A stretch of 64,000 nt of DNA. Source: Scalesia atractyloides (Eukaryota > Streptophyta > Magnoliopsida > Asterales > Asteraceae). Under the pieces are notes generated by a model, which ran no database searches, had not been told where the DNA came from, and worked only from the letters and a program-made list of their open reading frames with translations. Position 1 is the stretch's first letter. Each line of letters begins with the position of its first letter. A program made the position numbers and the translations under genes. Location of the stretch: NCBI GenBank assembly GCA_947069175.1, contig CAMTDV010000030.1, forward strand, positions 95,876,411 to 95,940,410. The letters are read 5' to 3'. Below are positions 36,327-48,228 of the stretch, one piece after another.

Positions 36327-36791
36327 CGGGTGTTAATTTATGACACGACACGAAATTCGCTGGTTTGGGTTTAGTCTAAACGGATTCGGGTCAGTTTCAG
36401 ATTGAACCCGCTAACCCGTTTTGCTAGACATAATATATTTTAACTTTCTTAAATTGTGTAAATTGGTTGGGCATTTTACGCCATGATTATAACTTAAAAC
36501 AAAAAACGACATAATTAAAATATAATTGTTTAATATACATTTATATTTTTTGTTGTAAAGTTTTACACTTAAAATATTAATATGTGAAAAAAAATAAAAA
36601 GTAATAAAATTGGGGTCAAACAGGTTGTGTTCGGGTCAACCCGTGAATATTCGTGTTATGTTGTGTTCGGCTTCATGTGTCAGATAAGATTTTCGGGCTT
36701 GGGTTCGGGCTGTGTTTAGGTTCGTGTATACTTTTAGCGTTCGGGTCGGGTTGGACCCGTCAATCCTCGAACCCGGCCCGTTTAAACACCC
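36327..36791. mobile_element. Small DNA-transposon remnant in the last kinase-gene intron
   Basis: Left part GGGTGTTAATTTATGACACG and right part, in reverse, GGGGTGTTTAAACGGGCCGG form an imperfect inverted pair. The interior is rich in CGGGT/ACCCG motifs, as in the hAT-type element at 58206. CA-repeat sequence on both sides obscures any duplication. Confidence 0.45.
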
Positions 36792-37149
36792 CACTCACAC
36801 ACACACAACAGAAACGGGTCAATGCAATCATTTTTTATTTATATGGAATGGGAAACCATATCAGTTGAACAAAGCCCAAAGTAAAATTTGAACCTAAAGT
36901 CCAAATTTGCATATAAATATGAACCTTGTATTCAAAATTTGATGATAATTTTGTTTTCAGGTGTTACGGATACTAGAAGGGGACATGATCATGGATTCGG
37001 GTAATGACGTTGGGAACAGGAGTGGTAGAATTTACATGGATCATCAACAGAGTCCGATTAGGGAGACGTTGGAAGGGTTTAGCAGCAAAGTTTCACTCGA
37101 CTCAACGAGACCTCATCGGCATAGAGAAAAAGGCCACGACTTCATGTGA

Positions 37150-37939
37150 AGATCCAAGGTAACGATGCAAACGCCAAACACAACCAGCTTTTTTTGTTCA
37201 TTTTGTATGCTCTTGTCCTTGTAGAGGACATGATTAGTTAGTGTTTTGTAATCCATCTTGAATGAAGAAAAATCAGCACAAAGTGTCGGTTAAATTCCCG
37301 GTGAATATATCTTTTGAAAGACAAAACAAAGGATTCATTATTATCAAGAATGGTCTGCAGCTGCGCAAAACCCATCAGATTGGGACTGAAAGTTTGTAGA
37401 TATTGGTACAGATCGTATCATTAAATGATGTTTGAATTTTTATGATATTTTTATTAGTAGGAAAACGAATTTTGATGCAATTTTTAGTAGCATAATGAAT
37501 TTTGAGCATATTTTATGGAAAAAATATTTTTTCTGTTTTACATCTAAACCCGAAAACCGAATAACCCGACCCGATTTAACCCGAACCTGAATAACCTGAC
37601 CTGATTTAACCCGAACCAGGATAACCCAAACTCGAAAATCCGAGCTTTAAATGAATTAGTTATCGGATCACTCTTCCCTAGCAAAAAACCCGAACAACTC
37701 GACTCGAAAAACCCAAAACCGAAAAAAACCCGAAAAACAACCCCTAACTTTAGCAGAATGTTTGACTTATTCTATCAAAGTCAAATTTTAGTTTGGTGTA
37801 CAAGTTGAATCTCATATAAACACACATAGATACAGAGGTGATTCCTGTTCAAAAATCAAACAAACAGATGCGGAAATTAACAAACAAATGCAAATCACCA
37901 ATTGATCACACCGAAAAAACTGAAAAAAAAAACTACCTT
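37150..37939. other. Convergent intergenic space
   Basis: Presumed 3' UTR of the kinase gene to about 37300, then AT-rich DNA with an ACCCGAA-rich patch at 37545-37740 that resembles the interior of the hAT-type element at 58206. It separates the plus-strand kinase gene from the minus-strand PRA1 gene. Confidence 0.45.
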
Positions 37940-38488
37940 CTACGACGAAGAACCAACTGCATAACCACCCGCTTCAACATCATCATCACACAAGTCATCC
38001 GTCCGCCTCAAAACCGTATGAACCACCACAACCGCCACTCCAACCACAACTGACGACAATATATTCTTTGTAGCATCCGTAAACAACAGCAAAACGATAG
38101 TAACAACCGCTAGAACTGTCAACACCACACTGTCATCCACAACACGGTTGAAAACCACCAGGGGCTCGTTACGAAGGAAGTAAAAGAACAACCATGCTGC
38201 CATCACCACAGCTAATACGATCAATGATATCGGGTGCCATAACAGGCTTAGGAATAATATTATTAGCATGATTATCGTGTAGTTCATTCGGAAGTAGTTT
38301 AAGTTTGTTTTGAACCGTGGAGTCGCTTCGGAGATGGTGTGTGGGAAGTTGAATGAGGCTAGATCGAACATCACTTTCCATGGCTGGCGAGTGCCCAGGC
38401 CGGTTTTAATGGCTTGTTTTGCGCGGGTCAGGTATTCGAGATTGGTGGTTTCGGTTGAGGCGGTTGGAATGGTGCCATAGGTAGTCAT
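37940..38488 (-). CDS. PRA1 family protein, subgroup F type, intact and intronless
   Basis: 182 residues. PRA1 proteins are small four-pass membrane proteins of the endomembrane system that bind prenylated Rab GTPases. The start at 38488 gives the family N-terminus MTTYGTIPT, and LEYLTRAKQAIKTGLGTRQP follows. Residues about 36-70 hold the conserved PWKVMFDLASFNFP and NLNYFRMNY. Hydrophobic pairs lie at about 71-105 and 120-160, separated by RNEPLVVFNRVVDD. The tail is acidic (DDLCDDDVE). No frame breaks. An in-frame upstream ATG at 38791 would add 101 unrelated residues and is rejected as the start. Absence of introns is usual for plant PRA1 genes. Confidence 0.93.
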   Translation of the reverse strand: MTTYGTIPTASTETTNLEYLTRAKQAIKTGLGTRQPWKVMFDLASFNFPHTISEATPRFKTNLNYFRMNYTIIMLIILFLSLLWHPISLIVLAVVMAAWLFFYFLRNEPLVVFNRVVDDSVVLTVLAVVTIVLLLFTDATKNILSSVVVGVAVVVVHTVLRRTDDLCDDDVEAGGYAVGSSS

Positions 38489-41400
38489 TGTTGCCGGTGA
38501 TTTGTGATCGTTTGAGTGCAAAATGGGGAGGAAGACATGGGTGTTGATGTGGAGGGACAAGGTGATAAGCTGGCATGTGATTTGGTTGGACGGCTTGGTT
38601 TTTGACTTTTTTTTGAAGAAAATAATAATTTTTTTTTTTCTTGAAAAAGTTTTGTTAAAATCATTTTGGCGTATAAAACCAAACACATGTCCCATGGAAA
38701 TGAGATTTAATGCACCCCAAATATTACTTGTTTTGGGATGTTCATCTCTCAACTCAATTGTGTTATATGTTATATTTTTCCTTGAATGCATCTACTTGTG
38801 AGAAAATATTTAAAATAATGACTCGTTACGTCTTAAATCCGTCGAAATAAAATTTAATAATTTTTTGTTCACTTTTTTTACATTTGCAAGGACTTTTATA
38901 CATAAAAACACGTCGAGTGACTTCTTTTCGTGAAATATTAGAAAGTGTGCTGGTTTTTTCAATGGTACAAACGATAACTTAAATGTAACATGCTCATCGT
39001 TTTTAGCTGGTATACAAGAGTAACCAAATGGAAAATACATATAGATATTAAAACGACAAACGATTTCACGATTAACAATCATGCTTTTGTTATATCGATA
39101 TTACAATGAATGCCAAAAATACTAATCGTAACAGAAAAAAACATATATGTTCTCATCTTAACCCGACTTGACGTATGATACAGGATTTGACAAAACTCAA
39201 CCACCCTTGGAACGAACCCATTGGAAGGAGATTAGGGTGAACCAAACCCACACTATGTGGGACCGGTGAACAGTTGGTAACCAATGTGGTTCACGTATTG
39301 TTTACAAGTGGCTCATTCAATCAATTATCACATGTGATTGGCTTCAAGCTTATTATGGATGAGCCAGTGATGAGCTGTCTAAATATATTCAAAGAGCCTG
39401 TTTCGACGTCTATATAATTGTCCCTAGTGGATCACAAAATAAAAAAAAAGTATTATTTGAATATTTGATCACCACTTGATTGTTAAATAGGAACTTAGAA
39501 AAATTATATAAAGATAATTGAAGATTGGACAAAGATCTAAATAATACCATTTAGACAAAATTCTTTCAAATCTTTATTTTAAGTTTTATGTTTATAGATA
39601 TTAAAATAGGAATTTACACCTAAAAAAAATTCGTGACCCCACCATACCGACGAATGAACGATAATCCCTCCGCTCTACAAAGGATTTTTACACTTGAGAC
39701 TCATTATTAGGAATAAGCATGATAACATCACAATGCAACATGGTTGTAAAAATCTTGACTAGGCGTTGATTAATCTCCGATTAATCACAATTAATCCCCG
39801 ATTCATCACTAGTCCTCTCACCCTACTGCCCGACTGGCGATTACTACAACACTGCAATGTAGTAACGTTTATAGATTTCAAAAGAATCAAAACTCATCCG
39901 AAGAAACGGAAAATACCAAAAAGGAGCTTTTATTCGTAAAATTTATGAAAACCCCAAAAATTACGTCACCCAATCTATATCTATTTTTTTTCACCTACAA
40001 ATTAATAATTGTAATAGGTATATGAGTAATTTAGGCATTGATGTTTCTCCAATAATTTCTCTTTCATCTCCTTGAGGTATCCTTTAACCTTTTTCAAGTT
40101 TTACATCACTTAGTTTTTCTCATTTTCACTCCACTTTACCCGGAGAAAATGGTTTAACCCTGTTAAATCCACCTAACCCTACTTTTTAGTGGTTTTTTAT
40201 TTAACAATTTTTTAATTAAATCTCTTAACATCCCGTTGACATATTAACCACTAATCACTTAACACACCTTAACACAACGAGGGTATAATATCGACATATC
40301 ATCCTTAGCGCCCCAAGTGTTGGGGTAAACCTAAGGGCCTAAGATTTGAATGGCACATTTTCTGACTACCTGCGACCTGCATATGAGCAATTTTTGGCAA
40401 CATGTGAATTGAAGTTAAAAGACACAGCTTTTATTGTTAACTAATTTAACTCACAACACTATAATAAAAAAGCGAAAAGGTGTTACATAAAACAATAAAA
40501 CATGATATGCAAGTAAGAAACACAATTTTGTAAACACCTAAACAAAAAACACGCCATGGCACATATGCATTAGGTTCAAGATCAAGTAAAACTCTTGAAA
40601 TGTATGTGGTTCCTAGTATTACAGCCGTTATCACCTTCAAAAGAGTATGCATGTACATTTGCATGAAAGGAAAACACATGTGCATTACACATCCAAACAA
40701 AGAAAATAAGACGCATCTTATGGAAGAAAAGAGCAAAAACCTTGTATGCACATTCACATTTAAGTTTATACTCGTATAAGGTATTAAACCGTCATGATGC
40801 GCATATGAGCTTAGCGTGCCCTAATTTGTCGTTTATAAGCTTGCCCTAATGCAATATAGGAGCAGAGAGCGACTTCATTTTCAAAGACCGAGTCCAAACG
40901 TTGGTGCTTTTTTTAACTGCAAATTTCTTTTTAGTTCTTGTCTTCTGTAAAACTTGAACCAAATGGACCACCACCCTGAATGTTGGTGGTTTTATTTGTG
41001 ACATGTATAGGTTTTTTTGGAAAGTGCAACTAAAGTCCACGTAAAATCAGTGAGAAAGGAAACCCTTTTTCGTTTTTTGTTTTTTTAACTACAAATTCAA
41101 ATTTAGATCACTGAAGAACCACTAAAGTATCATCGTGTCACCAGCAAAACCACCCGATCATATCCATCTCCACTAGGCAACAATGCCTATTTTCTTAGGG
41201 TTTTCCAACATGTCTTCTGAGAAATGGGAATGAAGATGTAGGCTGTTTTAAACGACATCTTGAATACATGAAACTATAGAGAATTATTTTTAAATTAAAT
41301 TAGCTATTGTACTCTTACATCTTTTATTAAATCACATTAATCTTATATTCTGGGATGGGCATTTGATACTAGATACCGTACTGAGGGCTTTCGGTACTGA

Positions 41401-43690
41401 TACCAGTACCCACTTTTTGCGTTTTTCAGAATCGATACTTTCGGTTTGGTACCGGTACAATACCAAGCTCATCCCTACTTGTATCTAACTACACGAATGT
41501 CAAGTTTTTTAGGCATTGATCAAATAATCGAATCGCCCTAATTGACTCACATGGTTCTCACAAAAACGATTATTCTCATTTGAACCACTTCAAATAAAAA
41601 AAAATCGTGTAATCCTTGAATACTTGTAAGTTGTAAGCATGATTGTCTAGATATAAATATTTGTTGGCAATCAAATATATTTCTTTTATCCTTAGATCCT
41701 ATCTTAAAAATTATGTTTCTTTTGTGGCAATCATCCCCTCAATATCGCTTTTCTGCTCATATTAAAAAATAAGTTGTTTGATTAACAATAATATAATGCT
41801 ACAAACCCTTACACGTCAAGAAACGACCAACCCTCACAATTTATAAACTTATAGGGTATGTTGTCAGTGTCACAAACAAAAAAAACATATTTGATTTTTG
41901 TTGAATGGTCTGATGTTATAATCACACCAATCATATATTATGCTCTTTCCTCCAAACTTCAGAGAACGTTATGTACGTTGTTGGATATGGTATTTGATCT
42001 AGCTTTTGAACCCAACATAACTAATGTTACAATTTAAAGTAGATATCAGAATATGAGAGGTTAAAAACAGCTCAAAGTGTATGTTTAGTTCATAAAACCA
42101 CCCCAATCATCACTGAAGTAACATAAGTTGATCCTATTTGGCACACTCAACGTTTATAAACGGATTAAAAGTTATGGGTAAAAAGTGTATTGCTTTTAAC
42201 CAAATCCAACCCGTAGTGACCCGTTATCCAACCCACCCGTTTTGCCACCTCTACAGTATTAGTCCTCAAAATAACAAGGGACAATGAAAGTAATGATTAA
42301 AGTTTACCTTTTCCAGTGCACAAATCCAACTGGAAAACCTGCATATTTTAACATTAAAATATATCAAAAAAATATGTCATCAAGTAGTCATGAAAGTAAC
42401 AGGAGTTGGAAGCAAACCTTACATGATCTTTGTGCTCACGCAACAAATACAACAATACTAATCACCCTCAAGACAAAATGTTCTAACTCGGGAAAGACTA
42501 ACATTAATTCCTATCAGTTGTTAGAAAGGTCAAACTTGATTGACGGTTACAGAACGCCACATAAAAAAATGGCACAATATATTTGATTTATGTTAACATG
42601 ATTCTGGTAAGCAACAGAAAACCGTTAAAAATGACAACAGTAACTAATGGAGATTGCCATATCTATTACCAAACTAGATACTGTATAAAATTAATATAAT
42701 AGTTACGATTATAAACTATTTATTACAATAATAATATAAATATTTAAATATAGCGTGTATCCATTATGGTCCATTCCATTCCTAGATACCAAACGCTACC
42801 AAAGCAATAGTGGGGAGAATTGGCATCCAAAATATTACTTGAAAACAATAAACACTCAAACAGGTGAAAATATCCCACGATATGTATAATGGATAATAAT
42901 ACTAAATCATTATCAATGTTAAAATTACTATCAACAGAGTATTAATTTGTGATAACTTTTGGCACATTATTTACTTATAAAAGCCAATATTCTGGGAAAC
43001 ACGTGTTTATAATAGGCCAAATGTGTAAACAAGATAAATTAGCTTAAAAAAAAAACAGGTCGAAGTGTATTTTTCATGCATAGAACCTCCTAAATCCTTT
43101 TACTCATAAACATAGATTGTTAGTAACTATACAATTGTTGTAATCAGACTTGGCATATTTATAAAAAATAAAAATAAGTAATATACAGCAAAAAAAAAGT
43201 GTTTCGGGTCGACCCGGCCCAACCTGACAAAAAAAATCACCTGTACTTACCTGTTACCCAATTTCAGGTATAAAACATCAATTCTTACGTTAGAAGGATT
43301 GGAAACTGTTAATAATCAGTAATCCAAAACTAGGAACACCGGGTGCATCACAATGCTGATTAATCTTTATTGTTTTCTTGATAATTATTTTTCAGTCCGG
43401 TGCATCACAATGCTTATTAATCTTTATTGTTTTCTTGATAATTATTTTTCAGTGGATGACACTTGCGTGCTAATAGGATGGGCGTGTTAACAGGATGGGC
43501 AACGAGACACAAAAATTGCAATAGGATGCTATCAATCAAGTGACAATAGCAAACACACAAATAAAGAAATGCTTACCATATGCCATTGTGGTATGAACAT
43601 AATGAAAGAACCAAGAAGTTGGGATGTGTGGTGATGATGTGTCAACTCGGGCGCTTATGTGTAGACAGTGGAGGGCCTCGATCTTGTCAG
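38489..43690. other. Long stretch without a supported gene
   Basis: Begins with the presumed PRA1 promoter. Reverse frames of 103 codons (40446-40757) and 64 codons (40846-41040) have no family resemblance I can recognise, and no splice-consistent partners were found. Short ACCCG-rich patches occur near 42200 and 43200. The sequence is AT-rich and looks like old, decayed intergenic DNA. Confidence 0.4.
43342..43453. repeat. 57-bp tandem duplication ending in acceptor-like TTTTTCAG
   Basis: Two adjacent copies of a unit starting GGTGCATCACAATGCT and ending AATTATTTTTCAG; one base differs (GCTGATTAA against GCTTATTAA). Confidence 0.88.
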
Positions 43691-44651
43691 CTACCCTGCT
43701 AATGTAACACAATAGGGGATTGCTGAGAACAGTGTAGACAGTTGGGGCCACTTTCCTGACACAAAAGCACAAATATAAGGAAAACGATCAGAAGTTTAAC
43801 AACTAATATTTATTACATCGACAGTAAGAAAATGCAGGAAGACCTATCGACTGAGAATCATCATGAAAAGTGCGATAACCATATTCAGACATAATGTGAG
43901 TATCGGTTTTAATGAATAAGCCATAAGGAAGAGATTCAACATACCTTTTTCAGGATAGCTTCTCGTGAAAACTGAGACAACCATGAAGATTGTCGTAAGC
44001 CTGTAATGCAAGTTTATTAATATAATATTATAGAACAAAACTTCATAATAGCTTTCAGCTGATCATTTGTACCCAGGCGGCCAGGCCCCTTGGTAATTTA
44101 ATTAAAATCATTATTGAGAATTTTGTCAAGTATTTTGAGTAATACATGAGATATAATATCTTTCAAATGTGAAAACAGAATTCAACTGGTGACAAATTCA
44201 GGACGTGGGGCATCCAATCAAGTATGAAAAGACTTTAAAGTTTAAACCAGAAAATCTAAATCAAAATGGACATAAACATGTTATTATCAGCTTTGTTCAG
44301 ACCTCTTCATTGCAATTCTACTAGTTATGGCATTTCGTAAAACTAAATGCAATCAAAGGAGAGAGATGCTCCCTAAGAGATGTTTAAAAGAAATATCATT
44401 TCCCTTTCATGAGTCGACTAAAAATCACCTTTCTGTGTGAATTCTGATTACTTATGTCATTCTTTCACGCGATATAAATATAACATATTGAAGAGCATTC
44501 TAAGATGCATTTAACTTTCTCCTAGTTGTTTATTTGGTTAATTGTAATAGTCAGGATTTAGCACCTTACCTATTTTCGTACTTCATACGTAAATCATACT
44601 TGCCTTGCCAAACCATGAAGAAATACATTTCACATCTAGAACCATCTTCAT
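43691..44651 (-). CDS. Three phase-consistent exons of an unidentified gene end
   Basis: Exons 44651-44570, 44000-43945 and 43755-43691 have GT donors and AG acceptors and join without phase conflict (phases 1 to 2, 2 to 1, 1 to stop). The product ends with DGSRCEMYFFMVWQGKYDLR, then MKYENRLTTIFMVVSVFTRS, a short YPEKGKWPQLS stretch and a TAG at 43693-43691. I do not recognise the family. No upstream exon could be fixed. A competing 70-codon frame overlaps the last exon (KVAPTVYTVLSNPLLCYISR onwards) but does not join in phase. This could be a real gene tail, a pseudogene or a chance chain. Confidence 0.3.
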
Positions 44652-47600
44652 CTGCAACAAAACAATCGGAGAACAAATATTATTGAGAAAAATAGTTTAT
44701 ATAAATTGCTTATTTAAAAAAAGCCTTGCAACATATGATAACTGTTTCAAAGTCTAATGTCTCACCAAACTACGTATACCCATGAAAATGAAGAGAAAAA
44801 CTAAACTATGAGCCTAATTTTAAAAATTGACAGATTACGTATCCATCTATCTTGATGAAAATGATGTGTTAAAAGTGGCCCTAGCCATAGCTACTTCATA
44901 TTTACTGGTGGCTTTCCACAACAATAGGGAAGAATAAGCAACTATAGATGCCTTATCTCCATAACTTGTTACTATGAACGCGGATTAAAACCATACCCAA
45001 AGCCTTAAGGTATATTCATCTTCATCCATAGAGAAACGAAGAATGGCATGGCAATAAGATTTAAAAGATTAATTTGACTTGATATAGTTTGCTTTGCCTG
45101 CAAGTCGCAATGCAAGCTCATTGCGTTCCAAAACATGTCGCCAAAATTGCAGGTCACTCAATATAAACCTAGCATCTCTTTTGCACGTTGGTTTTTTTTT
45201 AAGGGCAAGCTAAGGTACTCCCATATACTCCTATACCAGCACCTTGCAGGATTTGAACCGTCCACCTCGGGAGGCACCTTACCACCACAACATGTCCCTT
45301 AGGGACCTCTTGGCACTTTGGTGATGTGGGATTTCACTAAGGTGTTACAACTCGGTTTATAAATAGAGTTTATCACCCCTTGAAAAAGACACATTACCCA
45401 TATCCGATTATAGCTCTTAGTACAAATATAACTTCATCAACCAAAACCCTAACCAACCACCGCCGCACTGATAGAGACCTTGTTCCTAGATATTGTGTGC
45501 ACATAATCAACTCTTATTCATGAAATTGAGCGATTTATCCGATCAACCTACTTCAATTAATATCAGTTATTTGAATGAACGCTTTGAGGGAGTCTAACAT
45601 TGGTTGCTCTCTTCAATCTTTTTTAGTTCTATACTTATCCAAGACTCCTCGTTCAGTTCCTCGTTCCCATGCATGTCGTCATCCACCGCTAGAAACCATA
45701 TCCAATTGGTTATGTTGCATTATATTCCCATGTAAATCCCCATTCATGCTTTGTCTTCGTGTTCAAGTCTTGTTCGTATTTCAAATTCCTAATCCCGGTT
45801 TTTCTTGTTGCAAATTTGGCCTTAGGACTTGTTTCTATTACTACTCCACACCAAATCCGATTGAAGGCTTCCTCGAAATTTTCTCCATGAGTCACCCTTT
45901 AATCCCGCGAAGCGCTCTGAAGTCCCAAACACAAATTGTACTTGTCGTAGTTCATCTATTTACCTTCATGATATGCACTCATTGTTCGTCATCTTGTTCT
46001 TGAGTACATGCATCACAAAACCCCACCCCATCCCTATTGCAAGTCATTTGCACTTTCAAAGGCAATGTATCACACGTCTGCACACGCGTTTGGGGGTTTT
46101 CTTCCTCGTAATCAATTGTCCACTATAGTGAGAAAGAGACATATTCAGTTTCCTAAACAAGTTTATCTAGTTCCCTATTTGCAGCCTTGTATCTTATACA
46201 AAAAAGGCCATCACCTCATGAGAAAGAGACATACATCTCTCAAGATCTCATTTGTGATTATAGGAAACAATTAAATCCAAAGCAATAAACCTACTATAGG
46301 ATGACCTTAGAAGCATGGTGTGAAAAGTCTAGTCGTTTGTAATCTCTTCATATCGTATTGTGTACGTATCCAATGTGCCATCTCATGCACAAATATTGAT
46401 GCACTTGAGTCTCATCAAGGTGAGTTGTTTATCAAATTGCAGTATTGCCATTGAAAAGAAGACCTTAAATCGATTCTCGTATGTAACTCATTGACCATCC
46501 TAAAGTTAATCTCATAAAAATGACATGTGGAACCCTAAAGCATGTCTAATCTCATCACTCCAAGCCTTCTAAGATCTATCTAATAACAACACAACTAAAG
46601 AGTAGATGAAACCTCAAGTTGAATAAGGTGGAAGGTTAATACATGCTTTACTAGAAATTATGAGTTGAAAGTTCATTTCCACATTGGAGAAACCCCTAGC
46701 TCCTAGAAAGATGTGAAGTAGTACGGATAGAGAGAACGGAGTCGGATAAAAAAACATAGTTATGCAAGTTAAATATAGAGCTACAGGTAGTTAGGTACAG
46801 TTCTATAGTGAGCAAGAACCTCGTACAAACAATAATCTAAGTAAATCAAGTGCAATATGTATATGTAGCTCAAGATATATTTACGTATAAGCAAGAACCA
46901 ATTTTACCCACGAAACTGAGACATGTACTTGTCTATCATAAAGTACATACCAGAAGTTAGCCCCACGTCAAACGCAACATCAGCCTTCCTTCAAAGTTCA
47001 ATCTAGCCACCGGACAATGCAATTGAGCAGCTCGCCTTGGATTGGATGTCTGACCACTGAGCTATATTACAGCATTATAATAAAGAAATAAGCAGATCAC
47101 ACCAAAACAAGATACACGAGACTGCAAATGGTTTGTCTGAACTGTTGCAGACAGATCAACAGGGATGTCAAATTCTTCATGATTCTTTAATAATGTGATG
47201 GGCCACACTGATTCTCGTCTTCGAAAAGCTTTCAATATGAGAACTGGCTAACAGTTTCTTCAATTCAAACTGGTGAATGGTGTACTGATACTGCTGCTAA
47301 TAAAATAGATCCTTAACTCTCCTTTTAGTTGACGTATACCTACCAGACAATATATAACTTATGACCGGGGTCATCAGCTATTCCTAGTAGCACTGAATCT
47401 TTCAGAATTACTAAATCACCAAATCGCTAAAAGAAAAGACCCTAAGACTAAACGAAAATGTACTCTAGATGTCTCTTATATGACTGGTATCCCAATATAA
47501 GATGCATTATCTTCTGGACCCTTACCCTAGAATCTAGATGTCTACTTATACCACCTATGATACTAAACTCTATAACTTAACATTCACTAGTTTCTTCAGA

Positions 47601-48228
47601 ACCTGCGATAGTTAGAGCTTGAAACATGTCTTTAGTCAATAGAATCTCCAATTCGTTTTCTATAACTTTAATCCTCTGAATGACAGCTTTCAGTCTCCAT
47701 GTTCCGATATGGATAAGACATGTAGCATGAATGCGATAACAAGAGCTTGGTACAGGTCTTCAGTCAATAGTATCTCTAATTCATTTTCTACAACTTCAAT
47801 CCTCCGTTTGACACTTTGAGAGCTTTCAGTCTCCGAGGTCCGATATGGAGACAATAATAGATATGTAGCATGAAGAATCATTACTCCAGAATTTTTTTAG
47901 GATGTGGTCATTTAAGCTAAAGAATGTGTCGTCACAAAAAAAAACAAAGATTCAAGAAGATGAAACCATATGGTGTAAACAATACAATAAAAGCATTAAA
48001 AAATCTGGAAAACTAAATCTAGGTGATAATCAAGCCCACACAAGCAGATTAGTGTCTCCATAAGATGTAGTATAGCAACCCAATTCTCCAAATGCACTTA
48101 GTTATATAGCTTATAGCTAATAGTTCAAATAAAGGGATTACTTAATTAAACGCAAACATTAGAGAACCATACGCTTCTACCAACTCAATATGCCTTTTTT
48201 GCAATTTGAAACATAAGCCGTCCACATT
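44652..48228. other. Stretch without a supported gene
   Basis: Contains a SINE-like piece at 45190-45316 (separate entry), a TATA-like TTTATAAATAGAG at about 45356, and a 142-codon plus-strand frame at 45575-46003 that resembles no family I know. A roughly 140-bp segment is duplicated at about 47600-47880 (phrases TCTTCAGTCAATAGTATCTC and TCTTTAGTCAATAGAATCTC). Confidence 0.4.
45190..45316 (-). mobile_element. Possible tRNA-derived SINE
   Basis: On the minus strand, TGTGGTGGTAAGGTGCC is followed about 20 bases later by a B-box-like ACGGTTCAAATCC and, after a short body, by an A run (TTTTTTTT at 45190-45197 on the plus strand). No target duplication could be fixed, so limits are approximate. 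Confidence 0.4.

Larger units (their letters stand above)
24323..37149 (+). pseudogene. USP-like domain plus protein kinase (SELMODRAFT_444075-like family), frame broken
   Basis: Exons: 24323 or 24332-24505, 32939-33093, 33191-33278, 33366-34374, 34429-34589, 35282-35358, 35445-35592, 36133-36282, 36961-37149. Introns are GT-AG. The N-terminus has the adenine-nucleotide-hydrolase-like segment (KASKEIPKTDLIWALTHVVQ), then GRKLWGFPRF and SCSQMILQLHDVYDPNK. The kinase part has GGFGSV, VAVKQHKL, HRDMRPKN, DFGLARW and LAPEYAQSG. HRD is followed by MRP, not LKP, as in relatives annotated as inactive kinases. Breaks: one base lost in exon 1 after MSREQ (24347-24365); loss at 33204; a break before TGA 33595; a seventh T at 33650-33656. 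The conserved Arg of subdomain XI (expected LRPRMSQ) is Leu (LLPRMSQ). Intron 1 holds an 8-kb retrotransposon. Likely a decaying gene, or one with base-calling errors; the kinase half is intact. Confidence 0.88.

Noticed and set aside
38489..38791. Upstream in-frame ATG that would extend the PRA1 protein by 101 residues
   Set aside because: The extra residues are Lys/Ile/Phe-rich 5' UTR-like sequence; the family N-terminus MTTYGT starts at 38488.
40446..41040. Reverse frames of 103 and 64 codons as a possible two-exon membrane protein
   Set aside because: No splice pair joins them in phase and no family resemblance is visible; hydrophobic stretches are common in AT-rich chance frames.
45575..46274. 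142- and 88-codon plus-strand frames
   Set aside because: No recognisable motif, no consistent splice signals, Cys/Ser/His-rich composition typical of chance frames.
46990..47080. tRNA-like A-box (TATAGCTCAGTGGTCAGACA on the minus strand)
   Set aside because: No B-box TTCGA/TTCAA element at tRNA distance downstream; insufficient for a SINE or tRNA call.
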